Of a DNA stretch of 5,799 nt, positions 1 through 5,461 are shown in pieces. The stretch spans positions 1 to 5,799 of the forward strand of contig CAIJOU010000307.1 in the NCBI GenBank assembly GCA_903822375.1. The letters run 5' to 3'. The number at the start of each line of letters is the position of its first letter. Within the stretch, counting starts at the first letter, position 1. Source of the stretch: Candidatus Hydrogenedentota bacterium. GTDB taxonomy: Bacteria; Hydrogenedentota; Hydrogenedentia; Hydrogenedentales; CAITNO01. The notes below the pieces were generated by a model. It had not been told where the DNA came from, did no database searches, and saw nothing but the letters and a program-made list of their open reading frames with translations. Made by a program: the position numbers and the translations under genes.

Positions 1-54
1 CACCTTAAAGCCTTGCCACCCGCCCAGTTCCGCAATATAATGCTTCTCGTGCAT
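1..54 (-). CDS. Partial ORF of unknown function, left window edge (possible transposase piece)
   Basis: An open frame runs from an ATG at 54-52 to the left edge, giving 18 residues beginning MHEKHYIAELGGWQGFKV. The ATG is preceded by a full-consensus AGGAGG (61-66) with a 6-nt spacer, which is the best ribosome binding site in the window and the main support for a real start. The frame is the same as that of the upstream orfA, whose TAA lies at 100-102. I do not recognise the protein with confidence. The LGGWQG stretch faintly resembles the LGG(F/W) segment near the C-terminus of IS4/Tn5-type transposases, which would make it a remnant rather than a gene start; that is a guess from 18 residues. 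The start codon and its Shine-Dalgarno sit in one arm of the inverted repeat at 51-109. Confidence 0.4.
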   Translation of the reverse strand, partial: MHEKHYIAELGGWQGFKV

Positions 55-109
55 CAGTAACCTCCTGCCGAATTGTCGGCCCTTGTGTGTAAAGGGAGGT
101 TACTGATGC
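51..109. repeat. 15-bp perfect inverted repeat with nested hairpin between orfA and the next ORF
   Basis: Arms 51-65 (GCATCAGTAACCTCC) and 95-109 (GGAGGTTACTGATGC) are perfect reverse complements, separated by 29 nt. The spacer contains a second stem, GCCGA (67-71) with TCGGC (76-80) around ATTG. In the minus-strand transcript the first arm carries the orfA stop codon and the second arm carries most of the AGGAGG and the ATG of the ORF at 54-1, so the closed hairpin would mask that start. It could be a translational-coupling or attenuation hairpin, or the juxtaposed terminal repeats of two insertion elements. The sequence alone does not decide. Confidence 0.7.
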
Positions 110-477
110 CTTATTCTTTCCCGCAAATCGCGGAAGAACCTTTTTTTTAGAGACAGCCCCATACGGCCCAACGCATAGTGGATGGCCTGGGGTGTGCAGG
201 AAACGCCGACGGCATCGCGCAATTCCTCAAGCGTCATATCCGGCTGCTCCGCCACCAAACGGTTGAGCTGCCGCTGGTGCGCGGCGGTAATCTTGGGCTT
301 GGCTCCAGAGAATCGATGCCGGGCGGCAATGTCTCCGGTAAGCCGGCGCTGCTGTACAAGCTTCTTAACCATGCCCAAAGACACGTTGTAACGGTCCGCT
401 ATCTGCTGGCGCGTGCTGTCACCGCAGTCATAGGCAGCCACAATGCGTTCTCGAAGGTCTTGCGATAATGTAGCCAT
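100..477 (-). CDS. IS630-type transposase orfA (N-terminal DNA-binding part), probably truncated
   Basis: The protein is 125 residues when started at the ATG at 477-475, which follows AAGGGG by 3 nt; an upstream ATG at 513 has no such site. It opens with SQDLRERIVAAYDCGDSTRQ, followed by QIADRYNVSLGMVKKLVQQ, a helix-turn-helix typical of IS630/Tc1-mariner transposases. A second HTH-like block follows (EQPDMTLEELRDAVGVSCT, then QAIHYALGRMGLSLKK). The family normally continues with KK(K/T)LHA-EQ-RPDV and a DDE catalytic domain, here or in a frameshifted orfB. After LSLKK the present frame reads RFFRDLRERIRHQ and stops, and neither alternative frame gives the expected continuation. The protein therefore binds DNA at most and cannot catalyse transposition. 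The break coincides with an A8 run (141-148). Confident in the family, less so in whether the truncation is natural. Confidence 0.8.
   Translation of the reverse strand: MATLSQDLRERIVAAYDCGDSTRQQIADRYNVSLGMVKKLVQQRRLTGDIAARHRFSGAKPKITAAHQRQLNRLVAEQPDMTLEELRDAVGVSCTPQAIHYALGRMGLSLKKRFFRDLRERIRHQ
139..148 (-). other. A8-GG slippery run in orfA
   Basis: The minus-strand message reads CTA AAA AAA AGG, that is, an A-AAA-AAA heptamer in the zero frame. IS630 and several other IS families use A-rich runs of this kind for programmed frameshifting between orfA and orfB. The -1 frame stays open after the run until a TAA at 7-5 (about 45 codons), but its product shows no DDE-transposase similarity, so the site looks like a frameshift signal whose orfB has been lost. 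Confidence 0.45.
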
Positions 478-531
478 GTCCCCTTTATACCACAAGCGAG
501 AAGAAATGGCCACAGTTTTATTTAATATGCT

Positions 532-1542
532 CTAGGGCTCGCGGACGACGCGGAAGCCGATTCGCGCGCCGGGCTCCTTGGCCGACCGACCGAGCCGGAC
601 GGTGGGGCGGGTGAAAGTGGCCGGCTGGTTTACCGAACCGCCGCGGATAACCCGCAGGTCGTCCCCTTCTCCGGCCGGTTGACCGCCGTAGGAATCGGCG
701 CACCATTCCCACGCGTTGCCAAGCATGTCGCACAGTCCCCATGCATTGGGCTTCTTTTCCGCCACGGGGTGGGGCTTTCCGTTGGGCGTGCTGCCGCGGT
801 ACCAGGCAACCTCATCCAGCCCGGCGGGGTCGTCGCCAAAGGGGAACAGGGTGGCCGCACCCGCGCGGCAGGCATATTCCCACTCATTCTCGGTGGGCAA
901 TCGGTAGGCCGGTTCATCCTCCTGCGCCAGTGTCTTGGCGAAGTCGGCCGCGTCTTTCCAGGCCATCCACGTGGCGGGCACGTCCAGTTGGTCATCGGCG
1001 TTGTGCTCCGCCCACGGCTGGCTGCCCATCACCCGGTTCCACTGGCGGCGGGTAATCTCAGTCTTGCTCATCCAAAAGCCGTGGGCAAAGCGCTCCTTGC
1101 GGCGCGGAGACTCATCGGAAAACCATTCCTCACGCCCGCCCAGCGAGGTGACCACCGTCTTCGCGCCGCCCTCCAAGCCCGGAACAAATGAACCTGCGGG
1201 CACCCACACAAACTCAATGTCATGAATCGCCTTGACGGTGCCCGCCGCAGGTGCGTTTTTTTCCGACACATCCACGGCATCTGACTTGCCCGATCCGTCC
1301 GGTCCGCCCGAAAGCGGGCTGCCGGGGGTGACATCCTGTGCGGAAGGCGGCATGCCGGGCGTAACGGCCTGCGCGGAGGGAGGCATGTTCGGCGTGGCCG
1401 ATTGTGCGGAGGGCGGCATGTTTGGCGTGGCGGCCTGCGCCGCGGGCGGCATGGATGGTGTCTGGCCGCCGGATGCGGCGAACGCGCCGGAAACCGCGAC
1501 GGTTGCGGCGAGAAGGAGGACCATGAGTGGGATGGCGCGCAT
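532..1542 (-). CDS. Secreted FGE-sulfatase (SUMF1-fold) domain protein with tandem-repeat linker
   Basis: Started at the ATG at 1542-1540, the protein has 336 residues. Residues 1-22 (MRAIPLMVLLLAATVAVSGA then FA) form a signal peptide, so it acts outside the cytoplasm. Residues 28-71 hold four 11-residue repeats of the form TPxMPPSAQxx. The FGE-sulfatase fold follows from about 109 (IEFVWVPAGSF) to the end, with the family landmarks WMSKTEITRRQWNRVMG, RLPTENEWEYACRAG (214-228), DMLGNAWEWCADSY (272-285), RVIRGGS and GARIGFRVVRE (325-335). True formylglycine-generating enzymes carry two catalytic cysteines in the segment after RGGS; here that segment (VNQPATFTRPTVRLG) has none, and the domain's only cysteines are 225, 271 and 281. 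It is thus unlikely to oxidise sulfatase cysteine and more likely one of the many binding or non-FGE members. Its ATG overlaps the upstream gene's TGA, implying translational coupling. A longer frame from 1584 would remove the signal peptide from the N-terminus and lie inside the upstream gene. Confidence 0.9.
   Translation of the reverse strand: MRAIPLMVLLLAATVAVSGAFAASGGQTPSMPPAAQAATPNMPPSAQSATPNMPPSAQAVTPGMPPSAQDVTPGSPLSGGPDGSGKSDAVDVSEKNAPAAGTVKAIHDIEFVWVPAGSFVPGLEGGAKTVVTSLGGREEWFSDESPRRKERFAHGFWMSKTEITRRQWNRVMGSQPWAEHNADDQLDVPATWMAWKDAADFAKTLAQEDEPAYRLPTENEWEYACRAGAATLFPFGDDPAGLDEVAWYRGSTPNGKPHPVAEKKPNAWGLCDMLGNAWEWCADSYGGQPAGEGDDLRVIRGGSVNQPATFTRPTVRLGRSAKEPGARIGFRVVREP
1330..1461 (-). 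repeat. Four 33-bp tandem repeats encoding TPxMPPSAQxx
   Basis: Four in-frame 33-bp units encode TPSMPPAAQAA, TPNMPPSAQSA, TPNMPPSAQAV and TPGMPPSAQDV. A degenerate fifth unit (TPGSPLSGGPD) follows at 1297-1329. The unit is rich in proline, alanine and small polar residues and sits between the signal peptide and the folded domain, so it probably forms an extended, unstructured spacer. Near-identical DNA copies suggest recent expansion by slippage or unequal recombination, and copy number may vary among strains. Confidence 0.9.
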
Positions 1543-2243
1543 CAACCCGTGCCCCCCACGCGCGTCAGACGCACGGTGTGCCACACCACTTTACTGTCGG
1601 GCAGCATGCCGAAAAGTGCGTGCGAACTGACCACAACAGCATCGGCCTTGTCGAGCGTGAACCGGCGCGCATACTGCTTCGCCTGACCCGCACCGGGCAG
1701 AATGGTGATGAAATCGTCGTCTATGGGCTCAAACCCGCTGTCGCCGGACCGGCCCCAGACCCCAAGCGACACCGCGCCGCCGGTGCTGCCGGAGGCGAGC
1801 GCTTCCAGTTCATAGGTGCCGGCAGGCAGTTTGCCCGCCTCAAGCCGCATCCGCGGGGTAATCGAACCGGGGGCTTCCGGGCGTTGCCAGATTTGGGAGA
1901 TGCCGTCGGCGCGTTCCAGTTTGGACGCGCCGGGATCGGGCGGGGTCACCCCCTGCGGTGCCGGGGCACCGGCCCACCAGGTGCGGAAATCACCTCCGGG
2001 CAACAGGTTCTGCCGGGCCTCGGCATGACCCTTTTCCTCAACCTTCTCCACCGACACCAGACGCATGGTCCCCGCCGAGGGCAGCGTCCCCTTTTCTGCA
2101 GCTGTTCTGAAACCGGAGGCGCGCACCATCATCACTGCCAGCGCCAGCATCACCAGGCATGCGCCCCCCAAGGCCCACACGCGGGCATTGCCCGGGACCT
2201 TCACCTTCTCTATGGATGCTTTCCAGTTTGGCGCTTTCATCAT
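1542..2243 (-). CDS. Single-pass membrane protein with extracytoplasmic beta-sandwich-like region, function unknown
   Basis: This 233-residue protein begins MMKAPNWKASIEKVKVPGNA, a short basic cytoplasmic tail, followed by one hydrophobic helix (about 22-41, VWALGGACLVMLALAVMMV). The remainder should lie outside the membrane. From NLLPGGDFRTWW (79-90) to about 229 the pattern of short beta strands (RMRLEAGKLPAGTYELEALA, AVSLGVWG, KQYARRFTLD, KVVWHTVRLTRV) is that of a carbohydrate-binding-like jelly roll; NLL-NGDF starts are common at the N-edge of such modules. I cannot assign a named family. Two adjacent ATGs (2243 and 2240) are possible; only a weak purine stretch (AAAGTAGAG) precedes them. 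The TGA at 1544-1542 overlaps the ATG of the FGE-fold gene, so the two products are probably made together and may form a surface complex. Confidence 0.75.
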   Translation of the reverse strand: MMKAPNWKASIEKVKVPGNARVWALGGACLVMLALAVMMVRASGFRTAAEKGTLPSAGTMRLVSVEKVEEKGHAEARQNLLPGGDFRTWWAGAPAPQGVTPPDPGASKLERADGISQIWQRPEAPGSITPRMRLEAGKLPAGTYELEALASGSTGGAVSLGVWGRSGDSGFEPIDDDFITILPGAGQAKQYARRFTLDKADAVVVSSHALFGMLPDSKVVWHTVRLTRVGGTG

Positions 2244-2410
2244 CTCTACTTTAACAAAGACAACGCATGCCCCTGCCCTTCCAAGCGACAGGGTACCCCA
2301 CGCATTTCAGGCAATGCAACCCATTCCCGCGCCAACACTGCACTTCGTCTTTCGCATGGACGAGGCCACCCTCCAGATATTGTGGTTTGATGCTGTGGAT
2401 AACTATTGCC

Positions 2411-2427
2411 GGGCGGTGGATAACTTC
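2411..2427 (+). repeat. 17-bp direct repeat, copy 1
   Basis: GGGCGGTGGATAACTTC here is repeated exactly at 2599-2615, 188 bp downstream. The shared block extends beyond the 9-bp DnaA-like core on both sides, so the identity is longer than the box alone requires. Confidence 0.75.
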
Positions 2428-2461
2428 GTGAAAATGGTTTATTCTCTGGGGGATAACTTTG

Positions 2462-2478
2462 GCGTGCAATTTGCACGC
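2462..2478. promoter_or_regulatory. 17-bp perfect odd dyad, candidate operator
   Basis: GCGTGCAA (2462-2469), one central T, then TTGCACGC (2471-2478) form a perfect palindrome. The size and symmetry fit a homodimeric repressor site. On the plus strand a CTTTTG follows, but a 1-nt loop cannot form a stable terminator hairpin as written and both adjacent genes are on the other strand, so an operator is the better reading. No regulator gene is in the window. Confidence 0.4.
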
Positions 2479-2598
2479 TTTTGTTCATTCCCATGGGCGT
2501 TATTTCTTAAGATGCTGTATACAAATGACTTAAGTGCGCCTTCCGGAAGACGGCATCTTGGGCCAAATTCCAGAAAATATCTGTATAAGCCCTGTGCA

Positions 2599-2615
2599 GG
2601 GCGGTGGATAACTTC
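2599..2615 (+). repeat. 17-bp direct repeat, copy 2
   Basis: Exact copy of 2411-2427. It overlaps the right half of the short palindrome GCCCTGTGCAGGGC (2589-2602), which has 6-bp arms and a 2-nt centre. Confidence 0.75.
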
Positions 2616-2672
2616 TTAATAACCCGTGTGTAACCGGGGTACAAGATATGGTGTTTCAAGATTGGCGGGACC

Positions 2673-4796
2673 CTATTCGCTGATGTCCAGGCCGACGATA
2701 TTGACGAAGTGGTCCTTCGATTCAGCGGACTTCTCGCCGGTCACGAAAAGGCTCAGGCTATGCTTTCCCGGTGCAAGGCCGTCACGCCGCCATTCAAAGG
2801 GCAACCCGCGTCCGGGACCGTACAGGTCCAGCGTGTCCACCACCTTGCCGTCGAGGCGAAGTTCTGCCCGTCCGCCATCGTCAAAACGCTGGGCAATGAG
2901 CCGAAGGGCCGTTCCCTCAAATTCCGTTTCGACGGTGACGCCGACTTCGCGGGTGAACCTGAAGGTGCCGTTCTCGTTCCATGCGCCGGTGAACCGCATG
3001 TCCCGGGTGGATACCCGGCGCGGCAGCGTGGGGTCGAGGTAAAGCGTGTAGGGTTCGCCCTCCCGACAGGCATAGAACGGCCGCGCGGTCGCGTGCGACG
3101 CATTCTTCATGCGCCAGGTGAGCCGCTCGCCGGGGACATGTTCCAGCAGGGTACCCGGCTCGCCCGCGGCGAGCGTCTGCGTTTCCGCGCGGTTGATGTC
3201 GCGAAACGCCAGGACCACCGGGCCAAAGCACAGGGCGAAGGGCCAGACGGCCTCTTTGCGCAGGGGCGCATAGTGGAAGTACATCGACAGCCGGACCTCG
3301 ACCCGGTCGCCGTTCTGCCATTCGCGGTCCATGACCACCCAATGCTTCGCATCGGGTGTGGCGTTCACGCGCGCGCCGTTGACCGAAACGATCATGGGCG
3401 AAGACAGCCATTCGGGCGCGCGCAGCTTGAGCGCGAAGCGCTGCGGCTTGTCCATGGACAGAACCAGGGTGCTGTTCTTGTCCTCGGGGAAACGCGTTTC
3501 CTGATTCACTGTCACGGTCCCCGCATCACGTTTCCAGGCGAGCGTCGAGGACATATACAGATTGACGCACAATGAATCCCGGTCATGGAAGTAGGCAAGG
3601 CGGTTGAACTCCGCCGCGGCGATGGGGCGGGTGCCGGTGCAGCAGGTCCAACCCTCGGGATGGTTTTGTTTTTCGCCGCCGTGCGGGTTGTAGTCGGAGT
3701 AGTAGAACACGCGCCCGTCCGTCGTCATTGGAATGCTCGCGCCGATGCCATTGATGGCCAGACGTTCCATCCAGTCCCCGTAGCGTGCATCGCCGGTGAA
3801 CTGCATCAGGTACTTGCAGAGTTTGAATGCGGCCCAGGTGCCGCACTGCGTCTCGAAGGTGTTGTGCGTTTCCGGCAGGGCCGCCAGCAAACGGTCCGCA
3901 GGCAGGAACTGCTCGTTCGGTCCGTATCCCCCCGTGGCGTAGCACTGGTTCGCGGTCAGGTAGTCGTGCGCGTTCACGATGGTCCGCAGATAGCGATCCT
4001 CGCCCTTCACCAGAAAGGCCATGCCCGCGCCGCCCAGCGTGTTCACATGGCTGTAGGCGTGATAGGCGTTGACGGGTTTCCCATTCCAGTGGGGACCAAA
4101 GATATCGTCTCCCCGCGCATAGATGTCCCAGTAATTGGTGAACTCCCATACCTCGGCGAAATCGCGGTAGCGCCGGTCGCCCGTGGCGAGAAATGCCCGG
4201 TAAAGGTTCTCGCTGAGCGTGTACCACTCGGTGGTGTCGTAGCCGCCGTTGGCGTCATAGGCATGGCTGCGGTCGAGGTGCTTCTCGGCCCAGTCGGTGA
4301 TCTTGGCGAGATGCCCGGGCGCGTCGGCATGTCCGCAGTAGAGATATACATCCGTCAGGCCGCCGACGATCTTGTCATAGACATAGTGGGGCGAGTTCGA
4401 CGTGCGGGCCAGGAAGAAATAGCCGTCCGGCTCGACGCATTCGGCCCAGCCGTCCACGAGCGCGTTCACTTTGTCCCGACAGGCCGGGTCGCCCGTGGCC
4501 GCGGCCAGTCGTGCCAATCCCGACACAATCTGTCCAAACACGCAGAAGATGTCCTTCGAATACCAGCCGCCGGGATCGACCCCCGGCGCGTCCTTGCCGG
4601 CCCGCGCGCGAAAGCCTTTAAGCAGGTCGTCATTGGGCACGCGCCGGTAGTACTCGCGAATCTCATCCTGCTCACGTCGCAGCATGCCGTCGCCCAGCGA
4701 CACCTCGCCGAACTCGAAGGGTTCGAGCACCACTTTCCCGGCGGCATCCGGCGCGGCCTGCATGCTGGACAGAATGATCAATATCGCGGTGAACAT
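2673..4796 (-). CDS. Secreted GH127/DUF1680-type glycoside hydrolase (beta-L-arabinofuranosidase-like) with C-terminal beta-sandwich module
   Basis: Started at the ATG at 4796-4794, which has AGGAG 9 nt upstream and opens a signal peptide (MFTAILIILSSMQA, 1-14), the protein has 707 residues; upstream ATGs at 4844 and 4820 lack such a site. The catalytic (alpha/alpha)6-type domain covers roughly 20-430, with helical-repeat motifs such as CVFGQIVSGLARLAAATGD and YDKIVGGLTDVYLYCG. GH127 enzymes use a zinc-thiolate centre made of a Glu and three Cys: here HNTFETQC (311-318) supplies Glu315 and Cys318, and TCCTGT supplies Cys385-Cys386. NEQF (Glu295) is a candidate acid/base. Beta-sandwich regions follow to about 600. 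Residues 604-707 (FTGAWNENGTF to VNIVGLDIS, with DGGRAELRLDGK and GLAPGKHSLSLFVTGEKS) resemble the carbohydrate-binding-like module often appended to secreted hydrolases. Substrate is inferred from the family; other beta-linked furanosides or pyranosides are possible. The gene is divergent from the membrane-protein gene at 4970. Confidence 0.9.
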   Translation of the reverse strand: MFTAILIILSSMQAAPDAAGKVVLEPFEFGEVSLGDGMLRREQDEIREYYRRVPNDDLLKGFRARAGKDAPGVDPGGWYSKDIFCVFGQIVSGLARLAAATGDPACRDKVNALVDGWAECVEPDGYFFLARTSNSPHYVYDKIVGGLTDVYLYCGHADAPGHLAKITDWAEKHLDRSHAYDANGGYDTTEWYTLSENLYRAFLATGDRRYRDFAEVWEFTNYWDIYARGDDIFGPHWNGKPVNAYHAYSHVNTLGGAGMAFLVKGEDRYLRTIVNAHDYLTANQCYATGGYGPNEQFLPADRLLAALPETHNTFETQCGTWAAFKLCKYLMQFTGDARYGDWMERLAINGIGASIPMTTDGRVFYYSDYNPHGGEKQNHPEGWTCCTGTRPIAAAEFNRLAYFHDRDSLCVNLYMSSTLAWKRDAGTVTVNQETRFPEDKNSTLVLSMDKPQRFALKLRAPEWLSSPMIVSVNGARVNATPDAKHWVVMDREWQNGDRVEVRLSMYFHYAPLRKEAVWPFALCFGPVVLAFRDINRAETQTLAAGEPGTLLEHVPGERLTWRMKNASHATARPFYACREGEPYTLYLDPTLPRRVSTRDMRFTGAWNENGTFRFTREVGVTVETEFEGTALRLIAQRFDDGGRAELRLDGKVVDTLDLYGPGRGLPFEWRRDGLAPGKHSLSLFVTGEKSAESKDHFVNIVGLDISE

Positions 4797-4818
4797 GGTG
4801 AGCGTCTCCTGTGCCGCC

Positions 4819-4848
4819 ATTGTCGCCACAGCGGAATGTGGCAATCAA
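4819..4848 (-). promoter_or_regulatory. Candidate promoter of the GH127-type gene with dyad in the spacer
   Basis: On the minus strand, TTGATT (4848-4843) and GACAAT (4824-4819) lie 18 bp apart and each matches the sigma70 -35/-10 consensus at four of six positions. The whole 18-bp spacer is an inverted repeat, GCCACA (4825-4830) and TGTGGC (4837-4842), which would place a dimeric regulator between the two promoter elements. The start codon is 22 nt beyond the -10. Weak matches, so tentative. Confidence 0.25.
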
Positions 4849-4864
4849 CCTGCGCCGGGTGCTG

Positions 4865-4893
4865 TTGCAATGGTCACGCGGTCGGCTTAACAT
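4865..4893 (+). promoter_or_regulatory. Candidate sigma70 promoter of the small membrane-protein gene
   Basis: TTGCAA (4865-4870) and TAACAT (4888-4893) are separated by the ideal 17 bp and each match consensus at four of six positions. Transcription would start near 4900, leaving a leader of about 70 nt that contains GACGCC-GG-GGCGTC (4901-4914) and ACCCG...CGGGT (4941-4956), two short stems ahead of the ribosome binding site. Confidence 0.3.
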
Positions 4894-4969
4894 AGCCAAA
4901 GACGCCGGGGCGTCCGGCGGGTGTCAAGGGTGCGAACGAAACCCGGGACCACGGGTTGGGGAGATGTAC

Positions 4970-5461
4970 ATGAACATTCGGCAGTTGCGCGATCTGGCGA
5001 TCAAGTTCATCGGACTGTGGTGCCTTATGAGCGGAGTTCTCACGATTCCATTTATCGCGAGCATGGTGGGATACTCCTTCGATGCTGGTTTTCATTTTGA
5101 TCACGTCCTGAGTACGCTGCTCTATCTGGCAATGCTGCCGCTCTATTTCGGGTTTCCGTATCTCCTACTATTTCAAACGCATGGCGTGGCGGCTGTGTTG
5201 TGGCAGGAGGAGGAACTCAGCACAGGACCCGACTTCGACACCTCACTGGAGACCTGCGTGGCATTGATTGGCGTGTATTACATTCCGGAAGCTCTCTTCA
5301 AGGTGATGTCCCACCTGGAGTTCTTCGCGGTTAGGCCGGAGGGTGCGTCGGGATACGGGTATACTAATTTCCTGCCTGATGCAGTTATGCTCGCCGTTGC
5401 CGTGCTGTGCATCGTCAAATCAAAGGCGATAGCGGCGTATATCCGGAACTGCACGGAGTAA
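4970..5461 (+). CDS. Small four-helix membrane protein, function unknown
   Basis: The ATG at 4970 follows GGGGAG (4958-4963) by 6 nt; the ATG at 4964 abuts that site and the longer frame from 4811 reads back through the divergent promoter region, so 4970 is preferred (163 residues). Four hydrophobic segments are visible: about 11-33 (IKFIGLWCLMSGVLTIPFIA), 47-68 (LSTLLYLAMLPLYFGFPYLL), 92-112 and 133-150 (FLPDAVMLAVAVLCIV). An acidic loop, WQEEELSTGPDFD (78-90), separates helices 2 and 3, and the C-terminus is short and basic (KSKAIAAYIRN). No enzymatic motif is seen and I do not recognise a family. GC in the first 120 coding bases I counted is near 50%, clearly below the glycosidase gene (73% in a sampled 60 bases), hinting at separate ancestry. 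It is followed by a gene-free repeat region without a clear terminator. Confidence 0.7.
   Translation: MNIRQLRDLAIKFIGLWCLMSGVLTIPFIASMVGYSFDAGFHFDHVLSTLLYLAMLPLYFGFPYLLLFQTHGVAAVLWQEEELSTGPDFDTSLETCVALIGVYYIPEALFKVMSHLEFFAVRPEGASGYGYTNFLPDAVMLAVAVLCIVKSKAIAAYIRNCTE

Larger units (their letters stand above)
100..531 (-). mobile_element. IS630-type insertion sequence remnant, ends not resolved
   Basis: The orfA reading frame plus its 54-nt upstream leader (478-531) appears to be the left-over 5' part of an IS630-family element. The catalytic orfB is absent from the visible side of orfA. The leader abuts the stop codon of the FGE-fold gene (532-534), and IS630 elements insert at TA dinucleotides; several TA pairs lie at 500-533, so one end probably lies there. 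I could not identify a matching inverted terminal repeat at the other end, so both boundaries are provisional. Confidence 0.4.
2394..2611 (-). promoter_or_regulatory. Cluster of DnaA-box-like sites
   Basis: TGTGGATAA at 2394-2402 is the exact complement of the consensus DnaA box TTATCCACA. GGTGGATAA at 2415-2423 and again at 2603-2611 differ by one base (TTATCCACC), and GGGGGATAA at 2448-2456 by two. All four point the same way. The first three are 21 and 33 bp apart, that is, close to two and three helical turns, so a protein bound at them would sit on one face of the DNA. Such clusters occur at replication origins, at DnaA-titrating or reactivating loci and at DnaA-regulated promoters. No dnaA, dnaN or gidA gene is visible to support an origin. 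Confidence 0.5.
2244..2672. other. 429-bp gene-free region between two minus-strand genes
   Basis: No credible gene lies here. A minus-strand open frame of 82 codons at 2494-2246 has no family features and crosses the repeat-rich part. The region must contain the end of the glycosidase transcript and the promoter of the membrane-protein/FGE operon, but I found no convincing sigma70 promoter or intrinsic terminator. It is more AT-rich than its flanks from about 2380 to 2590 and carries DnaA-box-like sites, a 17-bp direct repeat, a 17-bp odd dyad and short palindromes at 2540-2549 (CTTCCGGAAG) and 2589-2602. AAGATGC (2509-2515) pairs with GCATCTT (2553-2559) around the first of these palindromes. 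Confidence 0.7.

Noticed and set aside
1543..1584. Longer N-terminus of the FGE-fold protein from an ATG at 1584
   Set aside because: It would put 14 polar residues ahead of the signal peptide and start deep inside the upstream gene; the TGATG junction supports the start at 1542.
1527..2390. A 287-codon plus-strand open frame opposite the membrane-protein gene
   Set aside because: No domain features and a composition biased to Arg/Gly/His/Pro; it spans two real minus-strand genes and part of the repeat-rich gap.
2246..2494. An 82-codon minus-strand frame in the DnaA-box region
   Set aside because: It runs through the box repeats and the operator-like dyad, has no recognised motif and ends beside the start of the next gene; non-coding structure explains the stretch better.
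2621..2645. Intrinsic terminator for the glycosidase transcript (CCCG...CGGG followed by TTATT on the minus strand)
   Set aside because: The stem is only 4 bp with an 8-nt loop and no U-tract; too weak to call.
3585..4895. A 436-codon plus-strand open frame antisense to the glycosidase gene
   Set aside because: It is a shadow of a GC-rich gene: the opposite strand has clear GH127 motifs, a signal peptide and a ribosome binding site, while this frame has none and low-complexity valine/glycine/arginine composition.
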